This document shows positions 63,829 to 64,000 of a DNA stretch of 64,000 bases, in pieces; position 1 is the first letter of the stretch; each line of letters begins with the position of its first letter. The stretch lies in contig CALSRT010000006.1 in assembly GCA_943788825.1 (NCBI GenBank), positions 124,001-188,000 of the forward strand. Direction: 5' to 3'. The translations under genes were made by a program, and so were the position numbers. The notes under the pieces were generated by a model. The model was not told the DNA's origin. It did not search any database and saw nothing but the letters and a program-made list of their open reading frames with translations. The stretch comes from UBA4582 sp002389265 (GTDB lineage Bacteria > Pseudomonadota > Gammaproteobacteria > Pseudomonadales > Azotimanducaceae).

Positions 63829-64000
63829 GCACACCAACACATTTTAAGATTTCAGTGCGCGAGCTAGTTGAGCAAACTGAGCGCAGCGGCGATATCAATT
63901 TCCGATTCTCAGCGCGCAGTTCAGCACTGGCGGGTATCCGTGGTCACCAGCGAGTACAAAAATCACGGGGTGATGATTATGTCGCCGAAAAGCGTGTCGC
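63819..64000 (+). CDS. N terminus of a probable ATP-dependent DNA helicase (cut by window end)
   Basis: 61 codons are visible, beginning MALGTPTHFKISVRELVEQTERSGD, then FRFSARSSALAGIRGHQRVQ. This resembles the N terminus of the DinG/XPD-like helicase encoded next to the VRR-NUC nuclease in Pseudomonas and relatives (VR.L.EFT...GDLDLRF..SP.A.EGI.GH pattern). No helicase motif is inside the window. The 10-nt overlap with the nuclease gene indicates coupling. Confidence 0.65.
   Translation, partial: MALGTPTHFKISVRELVEQTERSGDINFRFSARSSALAGIRGHQRVQKSRGDDYVAEKRV

Overview
The window is chromosomal DNA of a Gram-negative bacterium, almost certainly a gammaproteobacterium of the Pseudomonadales/Cellvibrionales type and probably marine. 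The evidence is the lipid A/KDO block, the rne|rluC divergent pair, the maf-yceD-rpmF-fab-pabC-mltG-tmk-holB-pilZ string, the fabA-fabB pair and a selenoprotein typical of marine bacteria. Coding density is high. I see no insertion sequence, prophage, CRISPR array, rRNA or tRNA.

Layout. 1-5.9 kb: the end of a sugar-lactone oxidase, then exbB-exbD-(msbA/lpxK)-ycaR-kdsB, in which MsbA and LpxK are one continuous frame. 6-16 kb: a four-gene c-di-GMP block, made of a secreted subtilisin-like protease with C-terminal YMWNN repeats, an EAL phosphodiesterase, a sigma-54 activator with a degenerate GGDEF domain, and a Reg_prop/Y_Y_Y sensor diguanylate cyclase. Upstream of the protease lie two perfect inverted repeats, an IHF consensus match and a sigma-54 -24/-12 promoter match. 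16-18.3 kb: a thioredoxin-like protein and a UGSC-family selenoprotein whose in-frame TGA is followed by a bacterial SECIS-like hairpin. 18.3-24.9 kb: an SDR dehydrogenase, murB, rne (frameshifted in its tail) and rluC. 24.9-34.2 kb: maf, yceD, rpmF, fabD, fabG, acpP, fabF, pabC, mltG, tmk (frameshifted), holB, pilZ; plsX and fabH are missing from their usual place. 34.3-41.4 kb: an Anbu proteasome-like peptidase (frameshifted) with its usual partners, transglutaminase/DUF2126, circularly permuted ATP-grasp and alpha-E proteins, plus a GNAT. 41.4-45.6 kb: a DPP-IV-type peptidase and a prolidase that together would degrade X-Pro peptides, then a MAPEG protein. 45.9-50.9 kb: a three-subunit molybdenum hydroxylase, a MoaD/ThiS-like protein and galM. 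51-56 kb: lpxA-HAD-galE facing fabA-fabB. 56-64 kb: phoB-phoR, a CrtI/PYROXD2-like oxidoreductase, a MATE exporter, a small exported protein, a FAN1-type VRR-NUC nuclease and the start of a helicase gene.

How the parts fit. The 6-16 kb block contains a writer (intact GGDEF), an eraser (intact EAL) and a probable reader (sigma-54 activator that has lost the GGDEF active site but kept the RxxD inhibitory-site motif). The cis elements suggest that the protease-EAL operon is what this activator switches on. That is the best candidate here for an undescribed regulatory system. The UGSC selenoprotein is the best-supported recoding event.

Caveat. Three genes (rne tail, tmk, anbu) are each restored by removing one base. 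All three are +1 insertions, and tmk is normally essential, so sequence error is the simplest explanation.
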